Origin: Rubellimicrobium arenae
GTDB taxonomy: Bacteria > Pseudomonadota > Alphaproteobacteria > Rhodobacterales > Rhodobacteraceae
Length of the DNA: 64,000 nt
Reading direction: 5' to 3'
NCBI RefSeq assembly: GCF_017916275.1
Contig: NZ_JAFMST010000005.1
Coordinates: forward strand, 276,091-340,090
Positions 9,637 through 19,112 of the stretch are shown piece by piece. The notes beneath the pieces were generated by a model. That model saw only the letters and a program-made list of their open reading frames with translations. It did not search any database and was not told where the DNA came from. The position numbers were made by a program, and so were the translations under genes. Position 1 is the stretch's first letter. Each line of letters begins with the position of its first letter.

Positions 9637-10389
9637 ATGGCCCTAGACAGCAAGACGGACGCCCCGCGGGGTGCCGGCCCGGCCGGACCCCGGCACGTGG
9701 CGATCATCATGGACGGCAATGGCCGTTGGGCCCAGATGCGCGGACGGCCGCGTCTCCTCGGGCACCACGCCGGCGCAAAGCGGGTCCGGGAGATCGTCGA
9801 GGCCTGCCCCGACTACGGGGTGAAGTATCTCACGATCTTCGCGTTCTCGACCGAGAACTGGAAGCGGACCCAGTCCGAGGTTGCCGGACTGATGTCGCTC
9901 TTCCGTCGCTACATCCAGCGCGAGGCGCAGGATCTCTACCGACGGGGCGTGCGCGTGCGCTTCATCGGTGACCGGATCCGTCTCGACCACAAGCTCGTGA
10001 CACTGATGGATGACCTGGAGCTGCTCACCTCGGGCAACGACCGGGTGCACCTCACCATCGCCCTGAACTATGGCGGGCGCGACGAGGTGACCCGGGCCGC
10101 CAAGCGGCTCGCCTACGAGATCGAGATGGGGCGGCTGAGCCACAAGGACGTGGACGCCGAGACCTTGGCGCGGTTCCTCGACACCCATGTCCTGCCGGAC
10201 CCCGACCTTGTGATCCGCACCTCGGGCGAGGCCCGGATCTCGAACTTCCTGCTCTGGCAGTCGGCCTATGCCGAGTACGAGTTCATCGACACGCTCTGGC
10301 CCGATTTCTCCGCGTCCGAATTCGGGCGCATCGTCCAGAACTACGCGGCCCGCGACCGCCGGTATGGCGGGGTGAAGGCCCCGGCGTGA
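9637..10389 (+). CDS. uppS: Isoprenyl transferase (undecaprenyl diphosphate synthase)
   Basis: Extends farnesyl diphosphate with cis-isoprene units to make the C55 carrier for peptidoglycan. The 250-residue protein has the catalytic motif IIMDGNGRWA (aspartate 26), then FAFSTENWKR, ALNYGGRDE and the substrate-binding RTSGEARISNFLLWQSAYAE. It lies 24 bases after frr and its stop overlaps the GTG start of cdsA, so the two are translationally coupled. Confidence 0.96.
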   Translation: MALDSKTDAPRGAGPAGPRHVAIIMDGNGRWAQMRGRPRLLGHHAGAKRVREIVEACPDYGVKYLTIFAFSTENWKRTQSEVAGLMSLFRRYIQREAQDLYRRGVRVRFIGDRIRLDHKLVTLMDDLELLTSGNDRVHLTIALNYGGRDEVTRAAKRLAYEIEMGRLSHKDVDAETLARFLDTHVLPDPDLVIRTSGEARISNFLLWQSAYAEYEFIDTLWPDFSASEFGRIVQNYAARDRRYGGVKAPA

Positions 10390-11186
10390 GAACGCCCGCC
10401 GATCCGTCGCGATGGGCCGATCTGGGGCCGCGGGCGGCCTCGGCTGCCGTCATGATCGGGATCGGGACGGCCTGCGTCGTCGCGGGCGGGGTCTGGTTCC
10501 AGATGGTCACCGTCTTCGTGACGGCGGTGATGATCTGGGAACTCTGGACCATGATCGAGCCGCAGGGACCCACGCGCGGGATGCTGCTGGCGGCCCTCGT
10601 GGCCAGCGTGCTTTCCGGCCAGCTCGAATTGCAGGAGACCTGGGGGCTCGTCCTGTTCCTGCTGGCTGCGATCGGCGGCGCGGTGACCCTGAAGCGTGAG
10701 CGGCTGACCTTCTTCGCCTTTGCGCTGGGGGTCCAGGTCGCAGGCTGGGGCTTGGTGACCTTCCGTCTGGAATACGGCTTCTACTGGCTCCTTTGGCTGA
10801 TCGGCGTCGTCGTCATGACCGACGTCGCAGGCTATTTCGCGGGCCGACTGATCGGCGGGCCGAAATTCTGGCCCCGCGTGAGTCCGAAGAAGACATGGTC
10901 GGGGACGATCGCGGGCTGGGTCGGCGCGGCGGCGGTCGGCATGATCTTCAGCAGCTTCGCGGGTCTGGGTCCGCAGATGGTGCCGCTGTCCATCCTGCTG
11001 AGCGTGGCGTCCCAATGGGGCGACATCGCCGAAAGCGCGCTGAAGCGACGCATGGGCGTCAAGGACTCGTCGGCCCTCATTCCCGGGCATGGCGGGTTGT
11101 TCGACCGGTTCGACGCGATGCTGGGGGCTTCGCTGTTCATGCTGCTGGTCAGTGCCGTGGTGGGCGTCCCCGGGGGCCCGACGTGA
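10386..11186 (+). CDS. cdsA: Phosphatidate cytidylyltransferase
   Basis: Makes CDP-diacylglycerol from CTP and phosphatidate at the inner membrane. The 266-residue protein has about seven hydrophobic segments and the C-terminal CTP-transferase signature (SQWGDIAESALKRR, then KDSSALIPGHGGLFDRFD). It starts at GTG overlapping the uppS stop (GTGA), and its own stop overlaps the GTG of dxr in the same way, giving a chain of coupled genes. Confidence 0.95.
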   Translation: MRTPADPSRWADLGPRAASAAVMIGIGTACVVAGGVWFQMVTVFVTAVMIWELWTMIEPQGPTRGMLLAALVASVLSGQLELQETWGLVLFLLAAIGGAVTLKRERLTFFAFALGVQVAGWGLVTFRLEYGFYWLLWLIGVVVMTDVAGYFAGRLIGGPKFWPRVSPKKTWSGTIAGWVGAAAVGMIFSSFAGLGPQMVPLSILLSVASQWGDIAESALKRRMGVKDSSALIPGHGGLFDRFDAMLGASLFMLLVSAVVGVPGGPT

Positions 11187-12370
11187 GGCGCATCACCGTC
11201 CTGGGCGCGACGGGAAGCATCGGTCAGAACACCCTCGACCTGATCTCCCGGCGGCCGGACGAGTTCGAGGTCGAGGCACTGACCGGCGCGGCCAACATCG
11301 ACCTGCTGGCGCAGGACGCGATGCGGATGCGGGCAAAGCTCGCGGTGACGGCGAACGACCAGCTCTACTCGGCGCTCAAGGAGTGTCTCTCAGGGACGGG
11401 GATCGAGGTCGCGGCCGGTGCGGCCGCCGTGGCCGAGGCTGCGGCCCGGCCTGCGGATTGGAGCATCAATGCCGTCGTGGGGGCTGCGGGACTGTTGCCC
11501 AGCCTGGAGGTCCTGCGCCGTGGCGGGACCCTGGCGCTCGCCAACAAGGAAACGATGGTGGCAGCCGGCCCGCTGGTGATGGCCAGCGTAAAGGCGAGCG
11601 GAGCGACGATCCTGCCCGTGGACAGCGAGCATTCCGCGATCTTCCAGGCGCTTCGCGGGGAAGACGCGCGCGAGGTCGAGCGCGTGATCCTCACGGCCTC
11701 GGGCGGGGCGTTCCGCGACTGGCCGCTCGAACGTCTTTGCACGGCGACCGTGGAGCAGGCCTCCTCCCACCCGAACTGGGCCATGGGGCAGAGGATCACC
11801 ATCGATTCGGCCTCGATGTTCAACAAGGCGCTCGAGATCATCGAAGCGCGGGAGCTGTTCAACCTTGAGCCCCGGTCCGTGGAGGTCCTCATCCATCCGG
11901 AAAGCCTGATCCACGCGCTCGTCGGGTTCCGGGATGGTGCCCTGATGGCGCATCTCGGCGCGCCCGACATGCGTCATGCGATCGGCTTCGCCCTGAACCA
12001 TCCCGCCCGCGCCGAATTGCCGGTCGAGCGGCTGGATCTGGCGAGGATCGGGCAGCTCAACTTCCGCGCCCCCGAGGTCGAGCGTTATCCGGCCCTTGCC
12101 CTCGCGCGTCGGGTGATGGAGGCCCGCGGCCTGTCGGGGGCTGCGTTCAACGCGGCCAAGGAGGTTGCGCTGGATGCGTTCCTTGCGCGCAGCCTCCGTT
12201 TCACCGACATGGCATCCGTCGTGACGGAGACCCTTGACCGCCTGGGTGGCGATCCGGCCTTTCCACGCCTAAGTTCCCATGACGCGACACCGATCCTCGA
12301 GGATGTCCTCGAGGCCGATCGGATCGCCCGCCTGCGGGCCGGAGATGCCGTGGCGCGCATAGGGGAGTGA
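11183..12370 (+). CDS. dxr: 1-deoxy-D-xylulose 5-phosphate reductoisomerase
   Basis: Converts DXP to MEP with NADPH, the committed step of the MEP isoprenoid pathway that feeds the adjacent uppS step. The 395-residue protein starts with the nucleotide-binding ITVLGATGSIGQNTLDL. It contains ANKETMV, the metal-binding VDSEHSAIFQ, and the active-site block ASGGAFRDWP followed by HPNWAMGQRITIDSASM. The GTG start overlaps the cdsA stop; an upstream in-frame extension is cdsA read out of frame. Confidence 0.96.
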   Translation: MRRITVLGATGSIGQNTLDLISRRPDEFEVEALTGAANIDLLAQDAMRMRAKLAVTANDQLYSALKECLSGTGIEVAAGAAAVAEAAARPADWSINAVVGAAGLLPSLEVLRRGGTLALANKETMVAAGPLVMASVKASGATILPVDSEHSAIFQALRGEDAREVERVILTASGGAFRDWPLERLCTATVEQASSHPNWAMGQRITIDSASMFNKALEIIEARELFNLEPRSVEVLIHPESLIHALVGFRDGALMAHLGAPDMRHAIGFALNHPARAELPVERLDLARIGQLNFRAPEVERYPALALARRVMEARGLSGAAFNAAKEVALDAFLARSLRFTDMASVVTETLDRLGGDPAFPRLSSHDATPILEDVLEADRIARLRAGDAVARIGE

Positions 12371-12374
12371 CCAG

Positions 12375-13706
12375 GTGGACGTGACGCAATTCCTGCCGCA
12401 GTTCGGCAACCTGGCCTTTACGCTCATTGCCTTCGTGGTGGCCCTGTCGATCATTGTCGCGATCCACGAATACGGCCACTACATCGTCGGACGTTGGACC
12501 GGCATCAAGGCCGAGGTCTTCTCGCTGGGGTTCGGGCCCGTGCTGTTTTCGCGCACGGATCGCCACGGCACGCGCTGGCAGGTGGCGGCCCTGCCGCTGG
12601 GGGGATACGTCAAGTTCCTGGGGGATGCCAATGCCGCCTCGGTCGGGGCAGGTTCGGCGCCCGCAGGCACGGATCGCCGCCACACGATGCTGGGCGCGCC
12701 GCTTTGGGCGCGGGCCGCGACCGTGGCTGCGGGACCCTTTGCTAATTTCCTCCTGACGATCGTCCTGTTCCTCGTCTTGATCCTCACCCAGGGCCGCCCG
12801 GTCGATCCCTTGACCATCGAACGGCTGGAGCCCTTGCCTCCGGGGTATGTGCAGGATCTGCGGGAAGGTGACCAGATCCTCGCGATTGCGGGCCGGTCCG
12901 TCACCGTCGACTCCCTGGCCGACGTGGCCGCCGAACTGCCATCGGCCGCGACCGTCGACTACAGGATCCGTCGGGACGATGAGGAGTTGACCGTGCCGGG
13001 ACCGTTCCCGTTCCCGCCGGTCGCCGCCTCGGTTTCGCCGAACAGCGCCGCATGGGACGTGGGGATCCGTGCCGGCGACGTGGTCCTCGAACTCGACGGC
13101 CGCCCCGTCCAGGCCTTCGACGACCTCGTCGAGGCGGTCCGTGTGTCCGACGGGCGTCCTATGGGGCTTCTGATCTGGCGCGACGGCCAGGAGCACGAGT
13201 TCACCGTCGTGCCGAGGCGGGCGGACATGCCGCTGCCGGGCGGAGGCTTCGAGACACGCTGGCTTGTCGGGCTCTCGGCCGCTCCGTTCTTCGAGGCCCG
13301 GACCGAGACTCCGGGGTTGCCGACGGCCATCGGCGACGCAGTCGGGCAGCTCTGGTTCGTGCTCAGTTCATCCTTGTCGGGGATCGGGCATATGCTGACC
13401 GGGGCCATCTCGACCTGCAACCTGTCGGGGCCGGTGGGAATCGCCGAAACCTCGGGCGCCATGGCCTCTCAGGGCACCTCGAGTTTCCTGTCGTTCCTGG
13501 CTGTCCTGTCCGCCGCTGTCGGCCTCATGAACCTGTTCCCGATTCCCGTCCTCGATGGCGGGCATCTGGTCTTCCACGCCTGGGAGGCGGTTACCGGTCG
13601 CCCGCCGGGGGATCGGGCGCTGCGGGTTCTCATGGCGGCTGGGCTCTCTCTCCTGCTGACCCTGATGTTCTGGGCTGTCGCGAACGACCTTTTCCTCTGC
13701 CCCTGA
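12375..13706 (+). CDS. rseP: Site-2 intramembrane zinc metalloprotease RseP
   Basis: Cleaves transmembrane segments of anti-sigma factors and signal-peptide remnants within the inner membrane. The 443-residue protein has the zinc motif HEYGH at residues 31-35 inside the first membrane helix. One or two PDZ domains lie around residues 130-300 (RAGDVVLELDGRPVQ), and the second metal motif is NLFPIPVLDGGHLVF. The GTG start has a short spacer (4 bases) from dxr. Its place between dxr and bamA is the standard proteobacterial order. Confidence 0.95.
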   Translation: MDVTQFLPQFGNLAFTLIAFVVALSIIVAIHEYGHYIVGRWTGIKAEVFSLGFGPVLFSRTDRHGTRWQVAALPLGGYVKFLGDANAASVGAGSAPAGTDRRHTMLGAPLWARAATVAAGPFANFLLTIVLFLVLILTQGRPVDPLTIERLEPLPPGYVQDLREGDQILAIAGRSVTVDSLADVAAELPSAATVDYRIRRDDEELTVPGPFPFPPVAASVSPNSAAWDVGIRAGDVVLELDGRPVQAFDDLVEAVRVSDGRPMGLLIWRDGQEHEFTVVPRRADMPLPGGGFETRWLVGLSAAPFFEARTETPGLPTAIGDAVGQLWFVLSSSLSGIGHMLTGAISTCNLSGPVGIAETSGAMASQGTSSFLSFLAVLSAAVGLMNLFPIPVLDGGHLVFHAWEAVTGRPPGDRALRVLMAAGLSLLLTLMFWAVANDLFLCP

Positions 13707-13768
13707 CGGGCTGGTTACCGAATCGTAAGAACCTTCCCGCAAGGTGTCCCAGAAGGGAGACCATAGGG

Positions 13769-13903
13769 ATGACGAGGATTCTGCCCGCCGCTCGGGCGGC
13801 GACGATGCTGGGGGTGATCCTGGCGGAATGGGCGATGGCCCTCTTCACAGTGGGTGGGGCCTTGATCCTGGCAGCGTGGCTTGCATCCCGCGCTCTGGGT
13901 TGA
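13769..13903 (+). CDS. Small predicted membrane protein (44 aa), unknown function
   Basis: A short frame in the otherwise empty gap between rseP and bamA. The ATG follows AGAAGGGAGACCATAGGG, a fair ribosome site. It encodes a basic N-terminus (MTRILPAARAA) and one long hydrophobic segment from about residue 13 to 40, so a single-pass inner-membrane protein is plausible. No family is recognised. It could be chance, since GC-rich frames stay open easily; conservation in related genomes would decide. Confidence 0.4.
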   Translation: MTRILPAARAATMLGVILAEWAMALFTVGGALILAAWLASRALG

Positions 13904-13929
13904 CCTCTCGCCAAGGGGCCGCGTGGCTT

Positions 13930-13958
13930 TTGACAACAGGTCTGGATGCGGCTACGCC
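13930..13958 (+). promoter_or_regulatory. Candidate promoter for bamA
   Basis: A perfect -35 hexamer TTGACA (13930-13935) is followed, after 17 bases, by a weak -10-like TACGCC. Transcription would start near 13965. That lies downstream of the first possible bamA ATG (13946) and supports the later start at 13994. Confidence 0.4.
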
Positions 13959-13993
13959 TGAGCCCGCATAAGCACAAGAAGCGGGCGGTGGAG

Positions 13994-16297
13994 ATGAGCG
14001 GTTCCCAGTGGCGCACGAAACGCGCGGCATGGCGCGCCCGCGTGATGGCGGCGGTCCTGGTTTCGACCACGCCTTTCGCGCTCGGCGCCCAGACCTTCAG
14101 CTTCAACTCGGTTCGGGTCGAGGGCAACCAGCGGATCGAGACGGGAACCATCCTGGCCCGTGCCGGCATCTCGCAGGGCGAAGCCGTGTCGGCGGGCCAG
14201 CTGAACGACGCCGCGCAGGCGCTGCGCTCGTCCGGGCTCTTCGAAGCCGTGGACGTGGTTCCCGAGGGCAGCACCCTGGTCATCCGCGTGCAGGAATGGC
14301 CAACGATCAACAGGATCAACTTCGAAGGGAACTCGTCCCTTTCGGACGAGGAGCTTTCGGCTCTGGTGAAGTCCGTTGAGCGGCGGGTCTACTCCCCGAC
14401 GCAGGCCGAACAGGACACCGCCGCGATCACGCAGGCCTATGTGACCGCCGGCCGCGTCAACGCCGTCGTGACCCCGTCCATCATCCGCCGCGACGACAAC
14501 CGGGTCGATCTCGTGTTCCAGGTCGCCGAAGGTGGCGTCACCGAGGTCGAGCGGATCTCGTTCGTCGGGAACCGCAGCTTCTCCGAGCGTCGTCTCCGGA
14601 ATGTGCTCGAAACGCGGCAGGCCGGCTTGCTGCGCGCGATCATCGGCAGCGACACCTTCGTGGCGGAGCGCATCGACCTGGACCGGCAGCTCCTGACCGA
14701 CTTCTACCGGTCCCGCGGCTATGCCGACTTCACCATCAACGATGTGAACGTGAACCTCACGCGGGAGCGTGACGCCTACCTGATCACCTTCAACATTCAG
14801 GAAGGCCAGCAATTCACCTTCGGCAACGTCGCCGTCACCAGTGCGATCCCCGAGGCAGATCCCGCGATCTTCCAGTCGGTCATCAGGGTCCATCGCGGAC
14901 AGACCTATTCGCCGGTGGCGATCGACAACGACATCTCCCGGATCGAGGCCGTGGCGCTCCGGCGGGGGATCAACTTCGTCCGTGTGGACCCCCGCATCAC
15001 CCGCGACGAGCGGGGACGCATCCTCAACCTTGAATATGCGCTCGTTCCCGGGGACCGCATCTTCGTCGAGCGGATCGACATCGAGGGGAACGCGACCACG
15101 CTGGACCGGGTCATTCGGTCCCAGTTTCGCGCGGTCGAGGGGGATCCGTTCAACCCGCGCGAGATCCGCGAGTCCGCCGAGCGGATTCGCGCGCTCGGCT
15201 ACTTCGCCAACGCCGACGTCGAGGCGCGCGCCGGGACCGCGCCCGACCAAGTCGTGATCGACGTCAACGTCGAGGAGAAACCGACCGGGTCGCTGTCCTT
15301 CGGCGTCAACTACTCGAGCGATGACGGTCCGGCGCTGATCGCCAGCTTCTCCGAAGACAACTTCCTGGGCCGCGGGCAGGAGCTGAACTTCAGCATCTCG
15401 ACCGGCCAGGACAACCGGCGGCTGTCCTTCGACTTCACCGAGCCGCAGTTCCTGGGGCGCGATCTGGAAGGTGGCATCAGCCTCAACTTCCGTCAGACGG
15501 ACAACGCCAGCGCGCTTTACGACACCAACAACTTCCGCCTTTCGCCGTCGCTGGGCTTTCCGATCAGCGAACGCGGCCGGCTGAACGTGTTTTATGCCAC
15601 CGAGTTCACTGACATCACCGATGTCGATGAGGACGCGAGCCAGATCATCAAGAACGAGGCCGACGATGGCGGCATCTGGACGAACTCGGTCGGGTTCACC
15701 TTCAGCTTCGACACCCGGCGGAACAACATCGACACGCCGACCAACTACTTGATCCGCGCCGGTCAGGAGTATGGATTCGGCGACCGGATGTTCATCCAGA
15801 CCTCGGCGCTCGCTTCGGCTGAAACCAAGGTCTGGGGTGAGGATCTCACCCTGCGGGCGACGGTCGAAGGCGGGATCCTGAACTTCACGGATGGCGACAG
15901 CCGTGTGACGGACCGATATTTCCTTGGCTCCCGGATCATGCGCGGGTTCGAGCGTGGCGGCATCGGGCCGCGGGACGAGGACACGGACGACGCGCTGGGC
16001 GGAAATACCTATGCCGTCGCCCGCCTCGAGGCCGAGTTCCCGCTTCCCGTTCCGGAGGAATATGGCGTCTCGGGCGGGGCGTTCGTGGACTACGGCTCGG
16101 TCTGGGATGTCGGCGTGGACGCGCCCGAAGGCGACCGCATCCTGGGCGATGAGTTCACACCGCGCGCCACCGCCGGCCTGTCGCTGTTCTGGACCACGCC
16201 TCTGGGCCCGCTCCGGTTCAACTTCAGCCGTCCCCTCATCGCCGAGGATTATGACGAGGTTCAGAACTTCGACGTGACGGTCTCAACCCAGTTCTGA
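13994..16297 (+). CDS. bamA: Outer membrane protein assembly factor BamA
   Basis: Central subunit of the BAM complex that inserts beta-barrel proteins in the outer membrane. The 767-residue precursor has a basic start and a signal peptide ending near ALGAQ. Five POTRA domains follow over about residues 35-360 (FNSVRVEGNQRIETGTIL; INRINFEGNSSLS; VERISFVGNRSFSE), then a 16-strand barrel with IMRGFERGGIGPRD and a terminal phenylalanine (VSTQF). I chose the ATG at 13994, behind GGTGGAG; an in-frame ATG at 13946 would add 16 residues. It overlaps the skp start (TGATG). Confidence 0.95.
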   Translation: MSGSQWRTKRAAWRARVMAAVLVSTTPFALGAQTFSFNSVRVEGNQRIETGTILARAGISQGEAVSAGQLNDAAQALRSSGLFEAVDVVPEGSTLVIRVQEWPTINRINFEGNSSLSDEELSALVKSVERRVYSPTQAEQDTAAITQAYVTAGRVNAVVTPSIIRRDDNRVDLVFQVAEGGVTEVERISFVGNRSFSERRLRNVLETRQAGLLRAIIGSDTFVAERIDLDRQLLTDFYRSRGYADFTINDVNVNLTRERDAYLITFNIQEGQQFTFGNVAVTSAIPEADPAIFQSVIRVHRGQTYSPVAIDNDISRIEAVALRRGINFVRVDPRITRDERGRILNLEYALVPGDRIFVERIDIEGNATTLDRVIRSQFRAVEGDPFNPREIRESAERIRALGYFANADVEARAGTAPDQVVIDVNVEEKPTGSLSFGVNYSSDDGPALIASFSEDNFLGRGQELNFSISTGQDNRRLSFDFTEPQFLGRDLEGGISLNFRQTDNASALYDTNNFRLSPSLGFPISERGRLNVFYATEFTDITDVDEDASQIIKNEADDGGIWTNSVGFTFSFDTRRNNIDTPTNYLIRAGQEYGFGDRMFIQTSALASAETKVWGEDLTLRATVEGGILNFTDGDSRVTDRYFLGSRIMRGFERGGIGPRDEDTDDALGGNTYAVARLEAEFPLPVPEEYGVSGGAFVDYGSVWDVGVDAPEGDRILGDEFTPRATAGLSLFWTTPLGPLRFNFSRPLIAEDYDEVQNFDVTVSTQF

Positions 16298-16974
16298 TGC
16301 GCGCCCTTGCCCTGATCGCCTCGCTCGTCCTGGCGGTCGCGGCTCCGCAGGGGGTTGCGGCCCAGACCGACCTGTCGATGGGGCAGATCCGGAGCCCGAT
16401 CCTCACGATCGACGTCGACCGGCTCCTGAGCGAAACGCGCTACGGGCGGCGTATCAACGAGGACCTGAAGGCCCGCACAGAAGCGCTGGCCGCCGAGAAT
16501 GACCGTCTGGCCACCGAACTGACGGCCGAGGAGCGTGCGCTTACCGACCGTCGGCCCAGCATGGAGGTCGAGGCGTTCCGATCCGAAGCGGAAGCCTTCG
16601 ACACCCGCGTCCAGTCGATCCGAAGCGAGCAGGACGCCAAGCAGCGCGAGCTCGAGGCCGCCGTCAGCAAGGGACGCGAGGATTTCCTCAATGCCGTCAC
16701 GCCCGTTCTGGCCCGGCTGATGATCGACAGCGGAGCCGCCGTCATCCTGGAACGGCGTGACGTCTTTCTGAGCGTGGGTCTGGTGGATATCACCGACGAA
16801 GCGATCACGGCCATCGACCAGCAACTCGGCGAAGGACAGGGCGGCGCCGGCTCCACCACGCCGACGGACAGCGGCCCAGCCGAGGCGCCGCCGAGTCCGG
16901 AGCCGGAGGAGCCCGGGTCCACGGATCCGGCCGAGGCGGCGCCTGGCACATCGGGCCCCGATCAGGACGGCTGA
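16297..16974 (+). CDS. OmpH/Skp-family periplasmic chaperone
   Basis: Holdase that escorts unfolded outer-membrane proteins to BAM. The 225-residue precursor has a clear signal peptide ([23 protein letters not shown]). The OmpH core follows: [19 protein letters not shown], then a long charged coiled coil over residues 45-115, and a returning [20 protein letters not shown] strand. A proline/glutamate/serine-rich tail from about residue 180 is an addition beyond the family core. It starts inside the bamA stop codon, so the two are co-translated. Confidence 0.9.
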   Translation: MRALALIASLVLAVAAPQGVAAQTDLSMGQIRSPILTIDVDRLLSETRYGRRINEDLKARTEALAAENDRLATELTAEERALTDRRPSMEVEAFRSEAEAFDTRVQSIRSEQDAKQRELEAAVSKGREDFLNAVTPVLARLMIDSGAAVILERRDVFLSVGLVDITDEAITAIDQQLGEGQGGAGSTTPTDSGPAEAPPSPEPEEPGSTDPAEAAPGTSGPDQDG

Positions 16975-17041
16975 TCCGGGGCGCTTGCGGGTGCGGGGGC
17001 TTGTTGCTAGGCAGGCGCCGCATAGTCAGAGGGGATGCGCA

Positions 17042-17536
17042 ATGGAGCAGGCGGCTGCCGAGGGAGGCCAACCAACGGCGATCACCGAGGCGGATATCCA
17101 CCTCATCCAGCGCATCCTGCCCCACCGCTATCCGTTCCTCCTGGTGGACCGCGTCCGTCACATCGAGGGTACGTCCCGGGCGCAGGGCCTCAAGAACGTC
17201 ACGATGAACGAGCCGCATTTCCAGGGTCACTTCCCGGGGGTGCCGGTCATGCCCGGCGTGACCATCGTGGAGGCCATGGCCCAGACCGCAGGCGTGATGA
17301 TCGGCACCTCCCTGGGGCTGACCGGGGGGAACCTGCTCATCTACTTCATGTCGATCGACAACTGTAAGTTCCGCCGCAAGGTCGTTCCCGGCGACCAGCT
17401 CCTGATGGACGTGACCACCGTGCGGGGCAAGCCGGGCGGAAAGGTCTGGCGCTTTGCGGGCCGGGCGACCGTGGATGGCGAACTGGCGGCCGAGGCCGAG
17501 TTCGCGGCCATGGTCGATTGGGGCGCGGGCGCCTGA
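17042..17536 (+). CDS. fabZ: 3-hydroxyacyl-ACP dehydratase FabZ
   Basis: Dehydrates beta-hydroxyacyl-ACP in type II fatty acid synthesis and influences the pool shared with LpxA. The 164-residue hot-dog-fold protein has [13 protein letters not shown], the catalytic histidine in [12 protein letters not shown], and the glutamate in [12 protein letters not shown]. The ATG at 17042 follows AGAGGGGATGCGCA; an upstream start would add 19 residues with no family match. It overlaps lpxA by one base. Confidence 0.95.
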   Translation: MEQAAAEGGQPTAITEADIHLIQRILPHRYPFLLVDRVRHIEGTSRAQGLKNVTMNEPHFQGHFPGVPVMPGVTIVEAMAQTAGVMIGTSLGLTGGNLLIYFMSIDNCKFRRKVVPGDQLLMDVTTVRGKPGGKVWRFAGRATVDGELAAEAEFAAMVDWGAGA

Positions 17537-18312
17537 TGGAGGTCCATGCCACCGCACTGGTCGATCCCCGGGCGCGGCTCGGCCAGGGGGTCCGGATCGG
17601 CCCGTTCTGCGTCGTCGGACCGGACGCGGTCCTGGGCGACGGCGTCGAGCTCCGGTCGCATGTCGTGGTGGCCGGCGACACCGAGATCGGGGCAGGGACC
17701 GTCGTCTTTCCCTTCGCGGTCCTTGGCGAGATCCCGCAGGATCTGAAATACGCGGGCGAGCGGACCCGCCTGCGGATCGGGGCGCGCAATCGCATCCGCG
17801 AATATGTCACCATGAACATCGGCACCGACGGTGGCGGGGGTGAGACGCGGATCGGAGACGGGTGCCTGTTCATGGCGAACTGTCACGTGGCCCATGACGC
17901 CCAGGTCGGGGACAGGGTCATCGTCGCCAACTCCGTGGCGATCGCGGGGCATTGCACCGTCGGCGACGACGTCGTCATCGGGGGTCTTGCCGGGGTGCAT
18001 CAGTGGGTGCGGATCGGACGCGGCGCCATGATCGGCGGGATGTCCAAGATCACGCATGACGTCATTCCCCACGGTCTCGTCCAAGGTCCGCGGAGCGAAC
18101 TCGAAGGCCTGAACCTCGTCGGCCTCAAGCGCCGGGGCATTCCGCGGGACGACATCTCGGCCCTGCGGGCCGCGTTTCAGGTCCTGCGTGAAGGGGAGGG
18201 TTCCTTCCTCGAACGGATGCGGTCCTTTGCTGAGTCGGAGAGCGCGCTGGTTCGTGAATGGGCGGATTTCGTGCTGGCCGGGTCGGACCGCCAGTTCATG
18301 ACGCCGAGATGA
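17536..18312 (+). CDS. lpxA: UDP-N-acetylglucosamine acyltransferase
   Basis: First enzyme of lipid A synthesis; moves a 3-hydroxyacyl chain from ACP to UDP-GlcNAc. The 258-residue protein is a left-handed beta-helix with many hexapeptide repeats between residues 5 and 190. It has the catalytic region FMANCHVAHDAQVGD and the family block GLNLVGLKRRGI near 200. The ATG overlaps the fabZ stop (TGATG) and its own stop overlaps the lpxI start (ATGA). Confidence 0.96.
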   Translation: MEVHATALVDPRARLGQGVRIGPFCVVGPDAVLGDGVELRSHVVVAGDTEIGAGTVVFPFAVLGEIPQDLKYAGERTRLRIGARNRIREYVTMNIGTDGGGGETRIGDGCLFMANCHVAHDAQVGDRVIVANSVAIAGHCTVGDDVVIGGLAGVHQWVRIGRGAMIGGMSKITHDVIPHGLVQGPRSELEGLNLVGLKRRGIPRDDISALRAAFQVLREGEGSFLERMRSFAESESALVREWADFVLAGSDRQFMTPR

Positions 18313-19112
18313 TCGCCCTCGTTGGCAGTCCCGACCCGCTGACCTCACGTCTGGTGAGCGCTCTGCACGAGCGGGGCGAGCCCAGCATCGTCTGTGTCGT
18401 CAGCGACAGGACCGAGTTGAACCCGTCCGCAGGGGCACCGGTCACGTTCCGGGTCGAGCATGTGGGCACCCTGCTGCAGCATCTCCGGGCCCTGGGCGTC
18501 GGGCAGGTGTGCTTCAGCGGCGGCATTCGCCGTCCCTCGATCGATCCAGGGCAGATCGACAAGGCGACCGTCCCCTTGGTGCCACGGATCGTTGCGGCAT
18601 TGGGGCAGGGCGATGATGGCGCGTTGCGGGCCGCCCTCAGTCTTTTCGAGGAAGCGGGATTCGGCATCGTGGCGGCCCACGACCTCGTTCCCGCCCTCCT
18701 TCCCGCCCCCGGCATTTTGAGCGTCGCCCAGCCGACCCGCCAGCACGAGGCCGATGCGGCTCGGGCCGAGCAGGTTCACCGGATCATGGCGCCTGCCGAT
18801 GTGGGCCAGGGCCTGATCGTGCGCCGGGGCCAGGTGATCGCGGTCGAGGCGGCGCCCGGCACGGATGTCATGCTCCGCTCCGCGCGGGAGCATGCAGAGG
18901 GGGCGCTCTTCTACAAGGCGCCCAAGCTTGGGCAGGATCGACGGGCCGATCTGCCGGTCATCGGCGCTGGAACGGTCGAACTCGCGCGGGCGTCCAGGCT
19001 GTCCGCCATCGTCATCGAGGCGGGCGGAGTCATGATGCTGGACCACAGCGCGACCATCTCCGCGGCCGACGCGGCCGGTCTCGTGCTCTGGGTCCGCGAG
19101 CCCTCGCAGTGA
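18309..19112 (+). CDS. lpxI: UDP-2,3-diacylglucosamine pyrophosphatase LpxI
   Basis: Hydrolyses UDP-2,3-diacylglucosamine to lipid X, the step done by LpxH in E. coli; alphaproteobacteria use this unrelated enzyme (DUF1009). The 267-residue protein has the N-terminal IALVGSPDPLTSRL and GVGQVCFSGGIRRPS. The C-terminal domain contains VGQGLIVRRGQVIAVEAAPGTDVML and the catalytic-type block LPVIGAGTVELA. It lies between lpxA and lpxB, overlapping each by 4 bases, which fits the pathway order. Confidence 0.94.
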   Translation: MIALVGSPDPLTSRLVSALHERGEPSIVCVVSDRTELNPSAGAPVTFRVEHVGTLLQHLRALGVGQVCFSGGIRRPSIDPGQIDKATVPLVPRIVAALGQGDDGALRAALSLFEEAGFGIVAAHDLVPALLPAPGILSVAQPTRQHEADAARAEQVHRIMAPADVGQGLIVRRGQVIAVEAAPGTDVMLRSAREHAEGALFYKAPKLGQDRRADLPVIGAGTVELARASRLSAIVIEAGGVMMLDHSATISAADAAGLVLWVREPSQ

